Below, piece after piece: positions 53,298 through 61,848 of a DNA stretch of 64,000 nt. The notes under the pieces are model-generated. The model ran no database searches, was not told where the DNA came from, and saw only the letters and a list, made by a program, of their open reading frames with translations. The position numbers and the translations under genes were made by a program. Each line of letters begins with the position of its first letter. Position 1 is the stretch's first letter. The DNA comes from an uncultured Acidobacteriota bacterium (lineage in GTDB: Bacteria; Acidobacteriota; Terriglobia; Bryobacterales; Bryobacteraceae), in assembly GCA_902825945.1 (NCBI GenBank), contig CADECY010000019.1, positions 32,469 through 96,468 on the forward strand, given 5' to 3'.

Positions 53298-54452
53298 CTA
53301 CTTTGCCCCTTTCGAAAGGCACTCGACGAATTCATGGTAATCCTGTTCGGGCCCTTCGGCAAGCGCTTCGAGGTCGAACTGGACATATTCTTTGATGTGC
53401 GTGGCCCGATCGTGCCCTTGCTGGTAGGAAATCAGATCGATGTCGCGCTTGGCGCCGTGGTTGCGGCTTGAACAGGATCGGCGTAGGACGGCGAAACTCA
53501 CCCAGGGGTAGCCGAGTGAGCGAAGAACGGGCTTGATACGGTTCTTCATCGCGTTGCCGGGGTCTTCCGGCGTGACGATGGTGGTTGATGGGAACACCCA
53601 ATCGGTAGCCTCGCGCGCCGGTAGGCTCGCGATGTGGTCTTCGAATGCTGTTCGTAGCGGACCGGTAAACCCGATCTTACGGAAGCTGTCCTGTGTCTTG
53701 GGGAACTCCAACTGGAAATTGAACCAGCTTCTCCGGACTGCGATACCGTTCTCGATCAGATCGCCACACTGGAGACCGAACACCTCGGACTCGCGCAGTC
53801 CTTGGAACATCACGAGACCAAAGGCGAGACGGTCGCGCGGTTGAAGCGCCGTCCAGATTGTCACGTACGATTCCATGTCGAGAGTCAGTTTCTCGGCCTT
53901 CGGCTTGACCGAAGTTGCCCTCCCGAGACCCTCCCAAACCGGGCGATCCAGACAACCTTCGCCCCTTGCGCGCTTGCACACGCGGATCACGTCGCCGCGC
54001 AACTTCCTCAACATCTCGTCGCCGAGTTCACGTTCGCGCGCGGCGCTAAGGACGCGGCTCAGGTCGTCTTGCGTGACATCAGCAAAGACCACCTCGCCGA
54101 TTATCGGGAGCACGTAGGCATTGAGCCGTTGCCGCTCGCTCTTGAACGTGTTCTTGCGAACCGACTTCACGGTCTCGTCTTGCCGGGCTGGGGCGTATAC
54201 CTGCTCGATGAACTCCGCAATGGTCGCCTCGTTCCGGAAACGCCGCCGATCGAAGCTCGTTCGGTCGTTGACCTTCGCCATGAATTCGGCTTGCAATCGC
54301 TTCGCTTCAGTGCGAGTGATCTTGCCAGGGCCGCTGATCGGGCCGAGCGTCTTGGTTCGCTGAACGCCGACCGCGTCGTAGTACTTGAGCAGGAACGCGG
54401 AGTCACTCTCTCGTAGACAGCCACGCTGATACCTCCTTCTCGATTTGCGCAT
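53298..54452 (-). CDS. int: Phage-type tyrosine recombinase (integrase)
   Basis: 384 aa. ATG 54452 is chosen because AAGGAG stands five bases before it (AAGGAGATTCC). The N-terminus MRKSRRRYQRGCL and FLLKYYDAVGVQRTKTLG is an arm-binding type domain. The core-binding domain covers about 75-165, with the catalytic domain after it: the first Arg in FQGLRESEVFGL, the box II region FAVLRRSCSSRNHGAKRDID, then YQQGHDRATHIKEYVQFD with the late His and the Tyr nucleophile. The usual HxLRR is VLRR here. It inserts the element at the tRNA-Gly end and is the outermost gene. Confidence 0.9.
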   Translation of the reverse strand: MRKSRRRYQRGCLRESDSAFLLKYYDAVGVQRTKTLGPISGPGKITRTEAKRLQAEFMAKVNDRTSFDRRRFRNEATIAEFIEQVYAPARQDETVKSVRKNTFKSERQRLNAYVLPIIGEVVFADVTQDDLSRVLSAARERELGDEMLRKLRGDVIRVCKRARGEGCLDRPVWEGLGRATSVKPKAEKLTLDMESYVTIWTALQPRDRLAFGLVMFQGLRESEVFGLQCGDLIENGIAVRRSWFNFQLEFPKTQDSFRKIGFTGPLRTAFEDHIASLPAREATDWVFPSTTIVTPEDPGNAMKNRIKPVLRSLGYPWVSFAVLRRSCSSRNHGAKRDIDLISYQQGHDRATHIKEYVQFDLEALAEGPEQDYHEFVECLSKGAK

Positions 54453-54499
54453 GGAATCTCCTTCCAGCGCTCCGTTGGGAATTCGACGAATCGAGGGTA

Positions 54500-54748
54500 T
54501 CATTCCGCCACACTCCGACGCTCCAGGTCCGATAGCCACGCCTGTACCATCGCCTTCGAGAACACGCGCCGGCTCTTGCCGACCGCGCGGAATCCGAGCT
54601 TCGGTTGCAGTTCTCCGCGAACGTGCCGGTCGATCGTCGAAACGCTCATACCGACGATGTCACGAAGTTCCGAAGCCTTGAGCCAGTCGCGCTGTTCTAT
54701 CGGCGGCACCGGCCGCCGCCCGCGTCTAACTTGTGCCTGTGGTTGCAT
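54500..54748 (-). CDS. AlpA/excisionase-like helix-turn-helix protein
   Basis: 82 aa from ATG 54748; GGGGG lies 10 bases upstream and a GTG six bases earlier is an alternative. The body WLKASELRDIVGMSVSTIDR, HVRGELQPKLGFRAVGKSRR and VFSKAMVQAWLSDLERR is the MerR-like/AlpA helix-turn-helix with wing seen in excisionases. In phage satellites AlpA-type proteins control integration and excision. It is encoded just upstream of int in the same direction. Confidence 0.75.
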   Translation of the reverse strand: MQPQAQVRRGRRPVPPIEQRDWLKASELRDIVGMSVSTIDRHVRGELQPKLGFRAVGKSRRVFSKAMVQAWLSDLERRSVAE

Positions 54749-54789
54749 CGTCACGATGCCCCCAGAGTGAAGCATTCGCGCGCATGGGT

Positions 54790-55269
54790 CTACAGGTCCA
54801 GTTCCTCGACCACCTGCACGCCGAGTTGCTTTCCGACGGCCTCGACGAGCGCCAACGGATGACGATTCGGAGAGTCGCGGAACTCCTCGAACGTGTCGAA
54901 CGGCGCGAATGCTCTGCATCCGTTCTCGTCCAGGTAGAGGACGACGATTTTCCCCTTGGTCGATCGCGCCACGGCATAGCGCGCTACATCGCCGCTCGGG
55001 TGGAACCGCACGATGTTGCCTGACTCATCCGTAAACTGTGCCGGCCGCTCAGTGCTCCCGATCAACCAGTGTCCCTCGAATGCCTTCTTCGAGGCTCCAC
55101 CGTCCGCAGTCCTGGCGTCGAACACAATGCGCCGTTGCTGGAGTTGCTTCAGGCGCAGCTCATTTTCGAGGCATCGCACGAAGGTAGCCGAGAGGGAGTC
55201 GCCGAGCTCCGCCTTTGCGCGTTCGTAGACCTCCGTCTTTTCGTCCGGAATGTAGAGGTTCGTTCTCAT
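54790..55269 (-). CDS. EXLDI-like small DNA-associated protein, function unknown
   Basis: 159 aa. The N-terminal part MRTNLYIPDEKTEVYERAKA and LGDSLSATFVRCLENEL resembles the ribbon-helix-helix-like start of EXLDI-type proteins. The second half (WLIGSTERPAQFTDESGNIV, VARYAVARSTKGKIVVLYLD, TFEEFRDSPNRHPLALVEAV) has no family I know. It lies between the AlpA-like gene and the terminator at 55348, and probably starts the int-side transcript from the A/T-rich region before it. A regulator role is likely but not shown. Confidence 0.55.
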   Translation of the reverse strand: MRTNLYIPDEKTEVYERAKAELGDSLSATFVRCLENELRLKQLQQRRIVFDARTADGGASKKAFEGHWLIGSTERPAQFTDESGNIVRFHPSGDVARYAVARSTKGKIVVLYLDENGCRAFAPFDTFEEFRDSPNRHPLALVEAVGKQLGVQVVEELDL

Positions 55270-55300
55270 ACTTCAACTATGCACCAATTTTGAAGCGCGC

Positions 55301-55340
55301 GCAACATCTATATACAGATATCTGCATTTTATACAGCGCT
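55301..55340. promoter_or_regulatory. A/T-rich symmetric region, probable promoter/operator of the int-side genes
   Basis: CAGATATCTG (55315-55324) is a perfect palindrome flanked on both sides by TATA-rich sequence (CTATATACAG, CATTTTATACAG) in an otherwise GC-rich element. It stands about 45 bases before the start of the gene at 55269. -10-like hexamers occur on both strands, so a divergent or repressed promoter is possible. Confidence 0.4.
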
Positions 55341-55347
55341 TAGCCCC

Positions 55348-55380
55348 AAAAGGGCCGGAGGTCGCGGCTCCGTCCGGCCC
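55348..55380 (-). terminator. Intrinsic terminator of the leftward head-gene transcript
   Basis: On the minus strand GGGCCGGA and TCCGGCCC (55373-55380 and 55352-55359) form a stem with extra pairs inside, directly followed by TTTT (55351-55348). It lies after the prohead protease and before the int-side genes and so separates the two leftward units. Confidence 0.65.
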
Positions 55381-55535
55381 CGTTGCGCACGGTGAATGCA
55401 GAAAAACCGCGCGTTGGCCGCAGGCTGGAAACTACGGCCAATATACCCGAAAATCGGGCCGGATCGGTGCGGTAGCCGTTCCGGCCCAACGGCACGCCCG
55501 CAGGAGCTAGGCGCGCGCTCGCCGTGATGACACGT

Positions 55536-56030
55536 TCACGGCAAGATCGTAGAAATCCATCGCGCCATGGGGTTCCTTGGTTCGGACTTCACCGCCGTCA
55601 CCAGGGCCGCCGGGTTGGCCGGGAACGCCGTCAGGCTCACCTCGGCCACAGCGCCGGACTGAATCAGCCGGACGGCGCCCTCCATGGCGTGCTTCAGCAG
55701 GCGGAAACCAACCGACAGGCCACGCGCCGCGCCTGCTTTCGCCCGGGCGTACGCCTCTCGGCCCGCCGTCGTGTCCAGCAGGAAGCGGCCCTTGATGCGC
55801 AGGCCCTCGGGCGAGTCCTCGAGCTTGCCCACGCCCGCCACTTCGTCGCGCTTGTGCGCCCACAGAATCGGCACCTCGCGCCCGTGGTCCGCCGCGAACG
55901 CGCCGGACTGGATCCGGTCGCCTTGGTTGTCGAGGTTGCCGTAGACCGCCGCCAGGCCCTCGAAGGCCCCATCTTCGCCGATCGTCTCGGACTTCAATTC
56001 CAGGTCCAGCGTCACATCCATACGCGCCAC
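55536..56030 (-). CDS. HK97-type prohead protease (U35)
   Basis: 164 aa. Family pattern: LELKSETIGEDGAFEGLAAV, GNLDNQGDRIQSGAF, VPILWAHKRDEVAGVG with the active-site His, FLLDTTAGREAYA, RGLSVGFRLL with the Ser nucleophile, and VAEVSLTAFPANPAAL. These are the His/Ser sites of the U35 prohead proteases that cut the delta domain of the capsid protein. The ATG overlaps the 3' end of the connector gene. Unusually, the protease lies after portal and connector rather than between portal and capsid. Confidence 0.88.
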   Translation of the reverse strand: MARMDVTLDLELKSETIGEDGAFEGLAAVYGNLDNQGDRIQSGAFAADHGREVPILWAHKRDEVAGVGKLEDSPEGLRIKGRFLLDTTAGREAYARAKAGAARGLSVGFRLLKHAMEGAVRLIQSGAVAEVSLTAFPANPAALVTAVKSEPRNPMARWISTILP

Positions 56031-56620
56031 CTCGCGATCAGGGATTCGAATCCGAACGGAACACTGACCGCGTCAACGCTCGCCCGATCGCCGATCACCA
56101 CTTGCTCGCGATGGGTGAACAGATGCGCCGCCATCATGCGCACCGCTCGCCGAAGCTCCGGAGGGACGGCCGCCGCGCTTGCCCAGCCAGCGGTCACGCG
56201 CACTCGCACGCCGCGAAACGGTCGCAGTTTGCCAGCAGGCCAACTCGCGCCTGACGGGAGAGCTAGGCGCGCGGGAGCGAAATTGCCATCCAGGAACCAG
56301 GGGCCCTCGTGAGTGTACGCCGACTCGTTGATGAGGTTCTCCGCTTCGACGAAGTAGTCGACTTGTTGAACAGCGACAACGGGCCGCATCGGTAGGAGGA
56401 GCGGAGCGCCTTGCTCGGGCCACGCATCAAGGTACACGTCCGCTGTCTGCGTGAGGAACCGAACGCCCGAGACATTCTCTATGAAGGCGCGTGCTGATGC
56501 GATGCAGTCGGCGATGTAGGGCTCCTGATCGTCTTCCGACATCAGCAGGTGGGCCTTCATCTCGGCTAGGCTCAGGGGTTCGGCCGTCGGCGGTTCGTGA
56601 GTCTCAATTGACCACGGCAT
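56012..56620 (-). CDS. Head-tail connector protein, phiE125 gp8 / gp6-like
   Basis: 202 aa. The pattern EPLSLAEMKAHLLMSEDDQE, YIADCIASARAFIENVSGVR and VYLDAWPEQGAPLLLPMRPV, then the late helix VPPELRRAVRMMAAHLFTHR, belongs to the phiE125 gp8-like head-tail connectors that form the ring below the portal. The start overlaps the end of the portal gene by 17 bases. In a satellite such a connector would provide the interface for a helper tail. Confidence 0.85.
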   Translation of the reverse strand: MPWSIETHEPPTAEPLSLAEMKAHLLMSEDDQEPYIADCIASARAFIENVSGVRFLTQTADVYLDAWPEQGAPLLLPMRPVVAVQQVDYFVEAENLINESAYTHEGPWFLDGNFAPARLALPSGASWPAGKLRPFRGVRVRVTAGWASAAAVPPELRRAVRMMAAHLFTHREQVVIGDRASVDAVSVPFGFESLIARWRVWM

Positions 56621-57797
56621 TGTTTTGTGCCTCCCCTGCAGGTAGCATGTTCGCCGGTCTCAGCAGCTTGTCCGTGTCGGGCAGTTCGGGCAGGTTTTCC
56701 CACCGCCGCACGTCGGCCACCGTGAGGAACCCGCTCGCGAGTCCCTTCGAGTAGCTTTCGTATCGAGACGCCATGTCGCCGCGCGCTAGGCCGTTCGCGT
56801 CGAACTCGGCGAAGTGGGTACGCCGGAAAAGCTTGTGATTCAGTTCCGCCTCGATCGCCACCAGCCAGGGCCGGAGCGTGTGCGAGACGAACGCGAGCAT
56901 CTCGGCTTCACTCGAAGCGTAGGCCAATCGCGTAGGGTCGCCCACCATGTGAGGCGGAACTCGGAACCATCGGCAGATCTCTTGAACGCTGAACTGGCGC
57001 GACTCGAGATACTGCGAATCCTCAGCACTGAAGCCGAGTGTTGCGAAGTCCCAGCCGTTCTCGAGGATCACCGACTTGCCGGAGTTCGCAGCGCCCTCGA
57101 ATTGCTTCAGCCATTCCTTCATCTCGGCGCGATCCTCGGGCCCGATCACGTTGGGCGATTTGATGACGACACCAGGCCGCGCGCGATTCTTAAAGAGCGA
57201 TCCGCCGAATTGATCTTGAGCGATCGCCAGGCCGATACCTTGCTTCGCCATCGAGATTACGCTCAGCCCCATGATTCCATCGAGACTCGGCCCGCGAAAA
57301 TGAAGCACGTCCCAATGCTCGAACGTCCGCTTCTCACGCCCATGATGGGTGTACAGTAGGCGCCCATCCCGCACTTCGACAGTTACGGTTGTCGATGGCA
57401 GGGGCCACAGCGCCCGAACCGAACCATCGCCGCCGCGCTCGATCAGCGAGTAAGCGTTGCCACGCAAGAGCACGTTCGCCACCGCCTGCTGACGCCACAA
57501 AAACGAGGTTTGATATTCGCTCGGCGCATCATGCAGCAGCCCGTAGGCCGGGTGATCGGGGGTCCGTTCCTTCGACTCGCCCGCGCGCCGGTAGACGTGC
57601 AAGGGCAGCGATGCAACGGACTCGCTCAGCAGCCGGACGCATGCGGCGACGGTCGAGCAGTTCAGCGAGTTCTCGGGTGAGACTTCGACACCCGCGTACG
57701 TTTCTTCGACGCCGAGCACGTCGCGGAGCCAGCGGGCCGGACTCGACAGCCCGCTGACTTCTTTCGCGACGAACCGCGATAGCCATTTGCGGATCAT
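56604..57797 (-). CDS. HK97-family phage portal protein
   Basis: 397 aa from ATG 57797. Portal features: NCSTVAACVRLLSESVASLP, LHVYRRAGESKERTPDHPAY, SFLWRQQAVANVLLRGNAYS, VLHFRGPSLDGIMGLSVISM, ENGWDFATLGFSAEDSQYLE and RQFSVQEICRWFRVPPHMVG. It forms the twelve-part ring through which DNA enters the capsid. The frame upstream of 57797 overlaps the capsid gene end, so the longer version is rejected. It lies directly after the capsid gene and before the connector. Confidence 0.92.
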   Translation of the reverse strand: MIRKWLSRFVAKEVSGLSSPARWLRDVLGVEETYAGVEVSPENSLNCSTVAACVRLLSESVASLPLHVYRRAGESKERTPDHPAYGLLHDAPSEYQTSFLWRQQAVANVLLRGNAYSLIERGGDGSVRALWPLPSTTVTVEVRDGRLLYTHHGREKRTFEHWDVLHFRGPSLDGIMGLSVISMAKQGIGLAIAQDQFGGSLFKNRARPGVVIKSPNVIGPEDRAEMKEWLKQFEGAANSGKSVILENGWDFATLGFSAEDSQYLESRQFSVQEICRWFRVPPHMVGDPTRLAYASSEAEMLAFVSHTLRPWLVAIEAELNHKLFRRTHFAEFDANGLARGDMASRYESYSKGLASGFLTVADVRRWENLPELPDTDKLLRPANMLPAGEAQNNAVVN

Positions 57798-57817
57798 TAG
57801 GGGGTTCCCCGATCCGT

Positions 57818-59050
57818 TTACGGCAGAATCGCGAGCAGGTTGCAGCACGCTTTCGGCTGCAAGATCTGGACATCGGCGCGGAGGATCGCGCGGATGAGAG
57901 TCTGATCTTTTTGGAAAGCCGATCGAACCGCCGTACCGTCGTCGTAGGCGCCTTCGCGGCTCACCTCGATCTGGAGGGTTTGCCGGAGTCCGAGCGCAAC
58001 CTGATCGAACTGCGCCACGATCGCGAACGATTCGTTGGTTCCCGCGCCGAGGTTCGTAGGAATCTGGCCGGTGATGAACTTGGGGAGCCTCACGTAGTCG
58101 GCGGGAGCGGTCAGCGGGGTCTTGTCGCTGGCGATGCCGGTCTTCAGCTTCGCGAGCGACTCTCCGGTCCGCGGCGCCATGATGATACCGGTCGCGGCCC
58201 AGTTGTCTTTCGCGAGTTGATAGATCGCCGTCAGGAACGGATCGTAGTTAGCGGGGATTCCCACGGCCGCCACGGTCGAGACGCCGGACGCGCCGAAGAT
58301 GCCGCGCGGTTCCGGGGCCGTGCCCGACCCTCGCAGGATCACGCGATCGAGTTCGAGCGCCATCGCTTGACCGATCGCGGTCTGGACCACGGTGTCCGCG
58401 TTCTGAGCGTCATCCAGTAGTTCATTGTTGACCACGACCAGGGCCGCCAGCTTTCGCGCGGTGAAGGTGACGCTATCGAGCGTGCCATCGCTCGGAGTGA
58501 TCGCGGCCGCTTCGTTGTACCAACCAGCCGTGGGGTTGCCGGTAACGCGCGCGAGCTTGAGCGTCGAAGTCGTCATTGGCACTGTGGAGACGCCCGCCTG
58601 AAGAGCCACCGCGCGATTCCGTGCGATGTCGATCACACGCGCCGCGAGCGGAGCAGGAATCAGGATTCCGCCGGCCGATGTGGGCGAGCTCGCCATGGCT
58701 TTCTGTTCGAGCTCCGCGCCGGACCAGTCGCCCGCGATGTAGCCCTTGAGCAAGCGCCCGAGGTTCAAGCGCTCGAACTCGTCGGGATAGCTGCCCTTGA
58801 TATGCGTGGCGTAGGAGTCGATCGACTTCAGGACTACCGGGCCGGAGTCAGCCGGAGGCCGCGCGATTCCATCAAGGAAACGCTTCCGCCCGTCCGATTC
58901 CCACGACTTCCGGATGTCTTCCACTTCGGACTTCAGCGCGATCAGCCGCGCGCGTTCATCGTCCGTGGGCTTTCGGTCTTCTGCCGCCAGTGTCGCGGCC
59001 AGGGCCGTCAGTTCGGCTTGCTTCGTTACGATCGCATCGTAAGCGTTCAC
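57818..59050 (-). CDS. HK97-fold major capsid protein with N-terminal delta domain
   Basis: 410 aa from GTG 59050. Residues 1 to about 110 are helical and charged (IVTKQAELTALAATLAAEDR, LIALKSEVEDIRKSWESDGR), the scaffold-like delta domain removed by the prohead protease. The capsid core starts near ASSPTSAGGILIPAPLAARV and continues with STLKLARVTGNPTAGWYNEA, FTARKLAALVVVNNELLDDA, TAIGQAMALELDRVILRGSG and YDDGTAVRSAFQKDQTLIRA. This is the phage_capsid (HK97) family. It is placed between terminase and portal. Confidence 0.92.
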   Translation of the reverse strand: MNAYDAIVTKQAELTALAATLAAEDRKPTDDERARLIALKSEVEDIRKSWESDGRKRFLDGIARPPADSGPVVLKSIDSYATHIKGSYPDEFERLNLGRLLKGYIAGDWSGAELEQKAMASSPTSAGGILIPAPLAARVIDIARNRAVALQAGVSTVPMTTSTLKLARVTGNPTAGWYNEAAAITPSDGTLDSVTFTARKLAALVVVNNELLDDAQNADTVVQTAIGQAMALELDRVILRGSGTAPEPRGIFGASGVSTVAAVGIPANYDPFLTAIYQLAKDNWAATGIIMAPRTGESLAKLKTGIASDKTPLTAPADYVRLPKFITGQIPTNLGAGTNESFAIVAQFDQVALGLRQTLQIEVSREGAYDDGTAVRSAFQKDQTLIRAILRADVQILQPKACCNLLAILP

Positions 59051-59089
59051 TCACTCCGGGCCGCCATCAATCGACCGCCCGCCTAGTCG

Positions 59090-59344
59090 CTAGCTTAGCA
59101 CGGGCTCGACCGCCCTTGCTATCTCATCAGCATACCCGACGTACATAAACTCGGAGTTTCCTTCAATCCAGAACTGGACCCGCCCATCCTGAGCGGACCT
59201 TTTGATCACAATGCGACTTCCTTGAGGCACTGGCACAGAAGGAAGGTTCCAAGGCCCACCGAGCGCGTTTGACCTGAATTGAATTGCGAGTAGTTCTCTG
59301 ATCACCAGGTACGGAGTGTCGGCGGTCAATTTCTCAACGTGCAT
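59090..59344 (-). CDS. Small unknown protein between capsid and large terminase
   Basis: 84 aa from ATG 59344 (MHVEKLTADTPYLVIRELLA); the longer frame adds a stretch overlapping the terminase end. Beta-rich text (GSRIVIKRSAQDGRVQFWIE, SEFMYVGYADEIARAVEP) suggests a compact fold. No family recognised. The place, inside the head module, makes a structural or assembly role possible. Confidence 0.55.
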   Translation of the reverse strand: MHVEKLTADTPYLVIRELLAIQFRSNALGGPWNLPSVPVPQGSRIVIKRSAQDGRVQFWIEGNSEFMYVGYADEIARAVEPVLS

Positions 59345-59363
59345 AAGGCCAGCATAACAAGTG

Positions 59364-60977
59364 TCACGCTGCGATGATCGGATCGCGGAACATGGCGCCG
59401 CTATCGATGCCACCGAACCGAAGCACGCCGTCAAAGGCCATCACCAGGGCAACGATCGAATCGACGCGGCGCGTGTGTTTCATGCGGTCGGGCTTGACGA
59501 TCTTGACGTTCCCTGCCGGATCGCTCGCCACGGTCGAGCATGACGCTTGCCACCTCAGGAGCGGACAGCCACCATGGGCAAGTTGCCGCTTCAGAATCGC
59601 CGCTTCGAGTGACTTCGTAGGCGCCGACATCGCCGCGAATCCCTGACCGAACGGAACCACTTCGATACCGGCTGCATGGAGCTTTTGCGAGACGCTTTGA
59701 GCGCCCCAGCGATCGAACGCGATGCGCCGGACTCGAAACCGCTTGCAGGCCTCGATGACGCGCGCCGTCACGACGTCGTGATCGATCACCGCGCCCGGTA
59801 TGAGTTCGATCCGGCCCGCATCCGCCCACGCCCGATAGGGGACGCGGTCGCGCCGCTCGCGCTCGATCAGATTCTCAGCAGGAAGCCAGGCGAACGATCG
59901 CACGTAGACGCGGCCACGATGCGGAAACGCGATCACGAACGCCGTCAGGTCGGTATTCGCCGATAGGTCGAGCCCGCCGTATCCGGTGGCGTACTTCAGA
60001 TCGGCGTCCGGGATGTCGGCGCCGCAAGCGTTCCACGCCGACATGTCGAGCCACTCATGTTCCGCTGCCGTCCATCGGTTCAAGTACAAGCGTTCGAACG
60101 CCGCGCGTTGCGCCGGTATCTGTCGAGCGCGCTCCGCCATGATGCGCATTTCGGTGAGGTCGCGGAAGTGCCCGAGCGCCGGATTGCACGCGTGCCAGGT
60201 CGCTTCATCGTCCCACGCGGCGCCCTCGGGAGCTTCGAGAATGTAGGGGTAGAAGTGTGGATCGATCGAGGGATCGGCAAGCACCCGTTTCGCGTGTTGA
60301 TACAGCTCTCCCAGTATCGAGGTCTCGCGATCGAATCCAGCGGTAGAGATGACGATTCCGAGTGACTCCCGCCGCGCGCCGGTCGAGGTCGCGAGCACGT
60401 CGTAAAGCTCGCGGTTCGGCGCTTCATGCAACTCATCGTAGACCCACGCCGTCAGGTCCATTCCGTGTGCGCGCCCCGCGTCCGCCGCGATCACCTTCAT
60501 CTCGGATTTCGTCTGCCGATCCACCAGCCGGCGCGTTGCCCTCGACAGCCACGCGCGCGCGCTCAGGATCGGCGATGCTTCGACCGCATCCGCCGCCGTG
60601 CTGAACAAAAGGCTTGCCTGTTCGCGCGAGTTCGCCGCGACAACGACGCGCGCACCCGGCCCGCCGTCGAACAGTTCCTTCAGTCCGAGCGCCGCCGAGA
60701 GCGTGCTCTTTCCCGCTTTGCGTGGCATGAACAGGAGCGCTTGCCGGAATCTCCTGATTCCTTCCGGGGTCACTTCGCCGTAGAGCGCGGAGACGATCTC
60801 ACACTGAAACGGCAGCAGCAGAAAGGGCCGGCCCGCATGCTCACCCTTCGAGTGCGTCAGGACACCCTCAATGAACCGGATCGCGCGATCAGCGCCGGTC
60901 AGGTTCCCGAGTAGCTCGGCCAGGGGGTCGCGTTGCGCTCCCTTTCGCTTCAGGGCCACGCGCCGCACTCGTGGCAC
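59364..60977 (-). CDS. Phage terminase large subunit
   Basis: 537 aa from GTG 60977, with an N-terminal ATPase: FLLLPFQCEIVSALYGEVTP, Walker A LFMPRKAGKSTLSAALG, VVVAANSREQASLLF, Walker B LTAWVYDELHEAPN and the coupling motif IVISTAGFD. The C-terminal RNase-H-like nuclease has GYGGLDLSANTDLTAFVIAF, RRIAFDRWGAQSVSQKL and the final Asp in RRVDSIVALVMAFDG. This is the phage Terminase_1-type family that pairs with P27-like small subunits. It packages DNA through the portal. Confidence 0.93.
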   Translation of the reverse strand: MPRVRRVALKRKGAQRDPLAELLGNLTGADRAIRFIEGVLTHSKGEHAGRPFLLLPFQCEIVSALYGEVTPEGIRRFRQALLFMPRKAGKSTLSAALGLKELFDGGPGARVVVAANSREQASLLFSTAADAVEASPILSARAWLSRATRRLVDRQTKSEMKVIAADAGRAHGMDLTAWVYDELHEAPNRELYDVLATSTGARRESLGIVISTAGFDRETSILGELYQHAKRVLADPSIDPHFYPYILEAPEGAAWDDEATWHACNPALGHFRDLTEMRIMAERARQIPAQRAAFERLYLNRWTAAEHEWLDMSAWNACGADIPDADLKYATGYGGLDLSANTDLTAFVIAFPHRGRVYVRSFAWLPAENLIERERRDRVPYRAWADAGRIELIPGAVIDHDVVTARVIEACKRFRVRRIAFDRWGAQSVSQKLHAAGIEVVPFGQGFAAMSAPTKSLEAAILKRQLAHGGCPLLRWQASCSTVASDPAGNVKIVKPDRMKHTRRVDSIVALVMAFDGVLRFGGIDSGAMFRDPIIAA

Positions 60978-60978
60978 G

Positions 60979-61281
60979 CTAGACCCCTCCCGATCCTGCC
61001 GGGCGCCCCACAGGGCCAGGGGCCGCGATGTCGAGCCCGAGTTGCCTCATGTACCGCCCGAACAGGCCGTAAGCCGTCTTTTCGATGTCGCAGGCCGGGT
61101 GACGCTTGCCTTCGATGACGAGTCCTTCGAGGTCGATCAGCGCGCGGGCCGATTGCGCCCGGTCGAATTGTTCGAGCGCGCAGCGCAGCAGCAGCGCTGC
61201 ATCCGGGCCGAGGTCGAACTCTTTCGAGATCCGCCGCCAGTGGCCTTTCGATTCGTCGGATAGGTGGTTCGGTGCTTTCAT
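60979..61281 (-). CDS. P27-family phage terminase small subunit
   Basis: 100 aa ending one base before the large-subunit start. The pattern APNHLSDESKGHWRRISKEF, LLLRCALEQFDRAQSARALI, DLEGLVIEGKRHPACDIEKT and FGRYMRQLGLD is typical of P27-like small terminases, which recognise the packaging site. In satellites this protein decides which DNA is packed. Confidence 0.88.
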   Translation of the reverse strand: MKAPNHLSDESKGHWRRISKEFDLGPDAALLLRCALEQFDRAQSARALIDLEGLVIEGKRHPACDIEKTAYGLFGRYMRQLGLDIAAPGPVGRPAGSGGV

Positions 61282-61354
61282 ATGCTCTCGGAACGGTTTG
61301 TTTCGCGTTTGGCTGGGAAGCGGTCCTGTGTCTCGGCGCGGTATGGCATGACCC

Positions 61355-61693
61355 CTACTCCCCTCTCGCGGTCCTGACCGAGTGACACGACTTGCACAAG
61401 GCCAAGACGTTCGATGCAGCGAGCCGAAGATGAGGGTAACTCCTCACCTTCAGCAAGTGATGGACCTCTCGCGCCGGGTCGCGATCGCAGTCTTGACAGA
61501 CAGGCCGCAGACTGAGGATGGAGGATCGGAAGCGCCGCCAGTCCGCATCGTAGCCACGGGCCGCCGCTGAGCCGCGTTGCTGGTCGAACCCGCGCGCCTG
61601 CTGCTCGGCATGAGCCATGCAGAACCGCTTGCCGGTCTCGGCGTAGGTCGGGCAGGTCGCCACGCGGCAAGGTCGCGCCAGTCTCACCGCCAT
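61355..61693 (-). CDS. HNH endonuclease of the packaging module
   Basis: 112 aa from ATG 61693, with AAGGA 9 bases upstream; the start overlaps the end of the zinc-ribbon gene by 10 bases. First a Cys-rich part (PCRVATCPTYAETGKRFCMA), then YDADWRRFRSSILSLRPVCQ, the zinc pair CQDC and CKSC, and the HNH core VHHLLKVRSYPHLRLAASNV. HNH nucleases next to terminase genes assist DNA cutting during packaging in HK97-like phages and are also found in capsid-forming satellites. Confidence 0.9.
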   Translation of the reverse strand: MAVRLARPCRVATCPTYAETGKRFCMAHAEQQARGFDQQRGSAAARGYDADWRRFRSSILSLRPVCQDCDRDPAREVHHLLKVRSYPHLRLAASNVLALCKSCHSVRTARGE

Positions 61694-61848
61694 GGCCGGC
61701 ATTCCTTCGTGACCGTGCTCCAGTCCTTGCCATCGTCGGCCTTGCTGACAAGACCCTTGGCTCGCCGCCGACAATCCGCGCAACAATAGCGCTCGCCTCG
61801 GGGATTCTTTCCGCCGCAAGTGCGGCACACTTCGCGTGAGCGATGCAT
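61684..61848 (-). CDS. Small zinc-ribbon protein (54 aa)
   Basis: ATG 61848 to TGA 61684. The text MHRSREVCRTCGGKNPRGER, YCCADCRRRAKGLVSK has two CxxC pairs of a zinc ribbon and a basic end. GGAGG lies 3 bases before the ATG. Its stop lies 10 bases inside the HNH gene, and its start directly abuts the stop of the preceding gene, so the three are likely translated in series. Function unknown. Confidence 0.65.
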   Translation of the reverse strand: MHRSREVCRTCGGKNPRGERYCCADCRRRAKGLVSKADDGKDWSTVTKECRPWR

